A DNA stretch of 64,000 nt from Pseudomonas shahriarae (lineage in GTDB: Bacteria > Pseudomonadota > Gammaproteobacteria > Pseudomonadales > Pseudomonadaceae), in contig NZ_CP077085.1 of assembly GCF_014268455.2 (NCBI RefSeq), positions 4,257,001 through 4,321,000 on the forward strand. The letters are read 5' to 3'. Both the position numbers and the translations under genes were made by a program. Within the stretch, counting starts at the first letter, position 1; the number at the start of each line of letters is the position of its first letter. Of the stretch, positions 62,364 to 64,000 are shown in pieces. The notes beneath the pieces are model-generated. The model ran no database searches. It saw nothing but the letters and a program-made list of their open reading frames with translations, and had not been told where the DNA came from.

Positions 62364-62704
62364 CAAAAAATCCGTTACGCAGATTTTTCAGTCTGGGTCT
62401 CTGGGCTCCCATCGCAGTAGTAAGTCTGGTGGTCGTCATTGCTCTGGTGTTCAACCTTCTAGGCATTCAGGTCATGAAGGGACTGCCCGCCTAGCAAGAG
62501 TGGAGAGCCAACTCCTATTGGTATTTCTTTAGCTGGCGGGTGGCGCTTTATAGCGCCGTCCTATCCATCTGGCTGCGCTACCGAGATCGTCAGTTACGTC
62601 GCGAGCCCTCCTCCAAATCGCACGTACGCAAGGCAGAGACAGCCGTGACTGTATCGTTGCTGTTGCTGGAGCTAACCAGAGCTCAACTGCGACTGGGAGC
62701 CTGA
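62360..62704 (+). pseudogene. ICE membrane protein gene interrupted by an in-frame amber codon
   Basis: ATG 62360 begins a frame (MTKNPLRRFFSLGLWAP, then a hydrophobic helix) that stops at TAG 62492-62494 after 44 codons. The same frame then stays open for 69 codons to TGA at 62702-62704 and encodes a plausible rest of the protein: SYWYFFSWRVALYSAVLSIW, RDRQLRREPS and a final LLLLELTRAQLRLGA helix. In related elements, as I recall, one ~115-residue membrane protein occupies this place between TraH-like and TraG-like genes. So the amber codon looks like a nonsense mutation, or a sequencing error or read-through. Its effect on transfer is not known. Confidence 0.75.
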
Positions 62705-62705
62705 T

Positions 62706-64000
62706 ATGACGCTCTATACCAACGACTATCTGGAGTATTACCTGACCCTCGTGGGCTGGCTCATCAGCAACGGCATTTGGGACGTCCTGATGGACTCAGG
62801 CATGTTCGCCCTGCCCATCTTCACCATTCTGCTCCAAGAATGGCTGAAGGCCCGAGGAGAGGGTGCGGACGAGGGTAACAAAGGATTGTTGGCCAGCACC
62901 CGAATTGAGAGCCGGCTTTGGATGGCGACGGCCGTGATCATGTTCGCTGGTATGCCCTTCATCCATCTCGATCTGAGCACAATGCAGTTCGACGATAGTC
63001 GCTCACAGCAATGTCAGTACCAAGTACCCGCGCCAGAAGACACCGGCTGGGGCAGATCCTTCACGTCTCTAAACAATCAAAGCGCACAAGTCCCCGTCTG
63101 GTGGTTCTTCGTACACTCCATGTCCAAAGCGATAACCGGTGCCGCAGTTGCGGCCATTCCCTGCGGGAGTGATCTGAGGCAGATGCGTATGCAAGTAAAC
63201 AATACGCGCCTGCATGATCCAGTACTCGCCCAAGAGGTCGCCGACTTCACAAACGACTGCTACGGCTACTCGCGAGCAAAGCTGTTCATGAACCGTCCAA
63301 ATCTCAATGACGAGCTGACCAACGATATCAACTGGATTGGCTCTAGATACTTCACCGGTCAGCCTGGCTACTACGACACCTACCACTCCCGAACCCCACG
63401 TGCCGAATGGCCCTACGACTCTACGAGGGATATGGGGCTGGCCCAGGTGAGGAATGGTGGTGGCTATCCAACTTGCAACCAGTGGTGGGCAGACAGCAAT
63501 AAGGGGCTTCGCAGTCGATTACTCGCCCAGGTCGATAGCAGCCTGTTGGACCGCTTTATTCGGTGGGCCAGCTTCATGCCACAGGAAGAGGTGAACGATG
63601 CAATCATTCGTCAGGTGGTGTCGCCCAGTAGCCAGAACATGACTCAGGGCAAGGTATACACCGACTATGGCGGACAGGTCGGCGGCTCGCTGTTCAATGA
63701 CATGAGCCGGGCGACAGGCACCGTCGGTTTGACGGTGGGAACCCTAGCGTACTTCCCCGCAATGGACGTGGTACGCCAAGCGCTTCCGATGGTGCTGGCA
63801 GCTCTCAAGATGGCCCTGCTGATCTGCATTCCGCTGGTGCTGATGTTCAGCACTTACGACTTGAAGGCAACCATCACGGTATCCGTTGTCCAGTTCGCAA
63901 TCATCTTCGTAGACTTCTGGCTACAGCTCGCACGCTGGATCGACACCACCATCCTCGATGCGCTTTACGGGGCGAACTCTCCGCACTCCAGTCTGAATCC
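62706..64000 (+). CDS. TraG-like conjugal transfer protein, 3' end outside window
   Basis: ATG 62706 directly follows the stop of the interrupted gene. The 431 visible codons include TNDYLEYYLTLVGWLISNGIW, transmembrane segments at about 35-50, 80-95, 360-380 and 390-410, and the conserved-looking block YGYSRAKLFMNRPN. This is the TraG N-terminal domain family that ends the MPF-G operon; it acts in mating-pair stabilisation at the inner membrane. The remainder lies beyond the right edge. Confidence 0.88.
   Translation, partial: MTLYTNDYLEYYLTLVGWLISNGIWDVLMDSGMFALPIFTILLQEWLKARGEGADEGNKGLLASTRIESRLWMATAVIMFAGMPFIHLDLSTMQFDDSRSQQCQYQVPAPEDTGWGRSFTSLNNQSAQVPVWWFFVHSMSKAITGAAVAAIPCGSDLRQMRMQVNNTRLHDPVLAQEVADFTNDCYGYSRAKLFMNRPNLNDELTNDINWIGSRYFTGQPGYYDTYHSRTPRAEWPYDSTRDMGLAQVRNGGGYPTCNQWWADSNKGLRSRLLAQVDSSLLDRFIRWASFMPQEEVNDAIIRQVVSPSSQNMTQGKVYTDYGGQVGGSLFNDMSRATGTVGLTVGTLAYFPAMDVVRQALPMVLAALKMALLICIPLVLMFSTYDLKATITVSVVQFAIIFVDFWLQLARWIDTTILDALYGANSPHSSLN

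Noticed and set aside
1..64000. CRISPR arrays, tRNA or rRNA genes, integrase gene and oriT
   Set aside because: I looked for regular repeat-spacer patterns, tRNA-like cloverleaf ends and tyrosine or serine recombinase motifs and saw none; the only regular repeats are the three 23-bp units at 47420-47488, too few and too degenerate for CRISPR.

Overview
The window looks like Pseudomonas DNA (fluorescens/syringae type). The grounds are an MvaT/MvaU-family silencer, GC-rich codon use in the backbone genes, and a conjugation gene set whose order and sequences match the PFGI-1/ICEHin1056 class (MPF-G type) of integrative conjugative elements (ICEs). No integrase, tRNA, attachment site or oriT could be identified, so the ends of the element lie outside the window or were not recognised.

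Layout. (1) 1-6.6 kb: a large YD-repeat (RHS-like) gene on the minus strand runs off the left edge, divergent from a short operon of two TPR proteins and a small unknown protein; this may be chromosome or the edge of the element. (2) 7-26.6 kb: an accessory zone with an MvaT-family silencer, an unknown protein, two paralogous small coiled-coil membrane proteins, a plasmid/ICE-type gene behind a hairpin that buries its ribosome binding site, a caspase-like protease with a co-transcribed partner, an OGG-like glycosylase fold protein, an exported DRGH nuclease, a two-gene Gly/Ala-rich membrane-active pair, an IS1182-family insertion sequence and a 2019-residue STAND NTPase with an N-terminal nuclease-like domain. 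(3) 27.0-33.2 kb: first block of conjugation genes (PilL, PFL_4693-like, lytic transglycosylase, PFL_4695-like, TraD, PFL_4697-like). (4) 33.6-47.4 kb: defence cargo inserted between the two conjugation blocks: a Septu-like ATPase/HNH pair, a response-regulator remnant, a 208-bp MITE-like element, a PHP-ATPase of TrlF type, and a three-gene module (NACHT-like NTPase, HNH-ATPase fusion, HNH protein) whose surroundings carry 17-bp perfect inverted repeats. (5) 47.8-64.0 kb: second conjugation block (RAQPRD protein to VirB4-like ATPase, then TraW/TraU/TraH/TraG-like genes), interrupted at 55.7-59.3 kb by a cassette of four non-conjugation genes and containing one backbone gene broken by an in-frame amber codon.

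How it fits together. The backbone encodes the coupling protein, pilus/channel and motor ATPase for cell-to-cell transfer. The cargo is dominated by proteins of anti-phage type: NTPase sensors fused or linked to nucleases, a protease and membrane-active proteins. The best candidate for an undescribed system is 40302-47396, in which a NACHT-like NTPase is translationally coupled to an HNH-ATPase fusion whose HNH motif looks degenerate, followed by a separate HNH protein with an intact motif. Family names come from recognising motifs and gene order by eye; no database search was possible.
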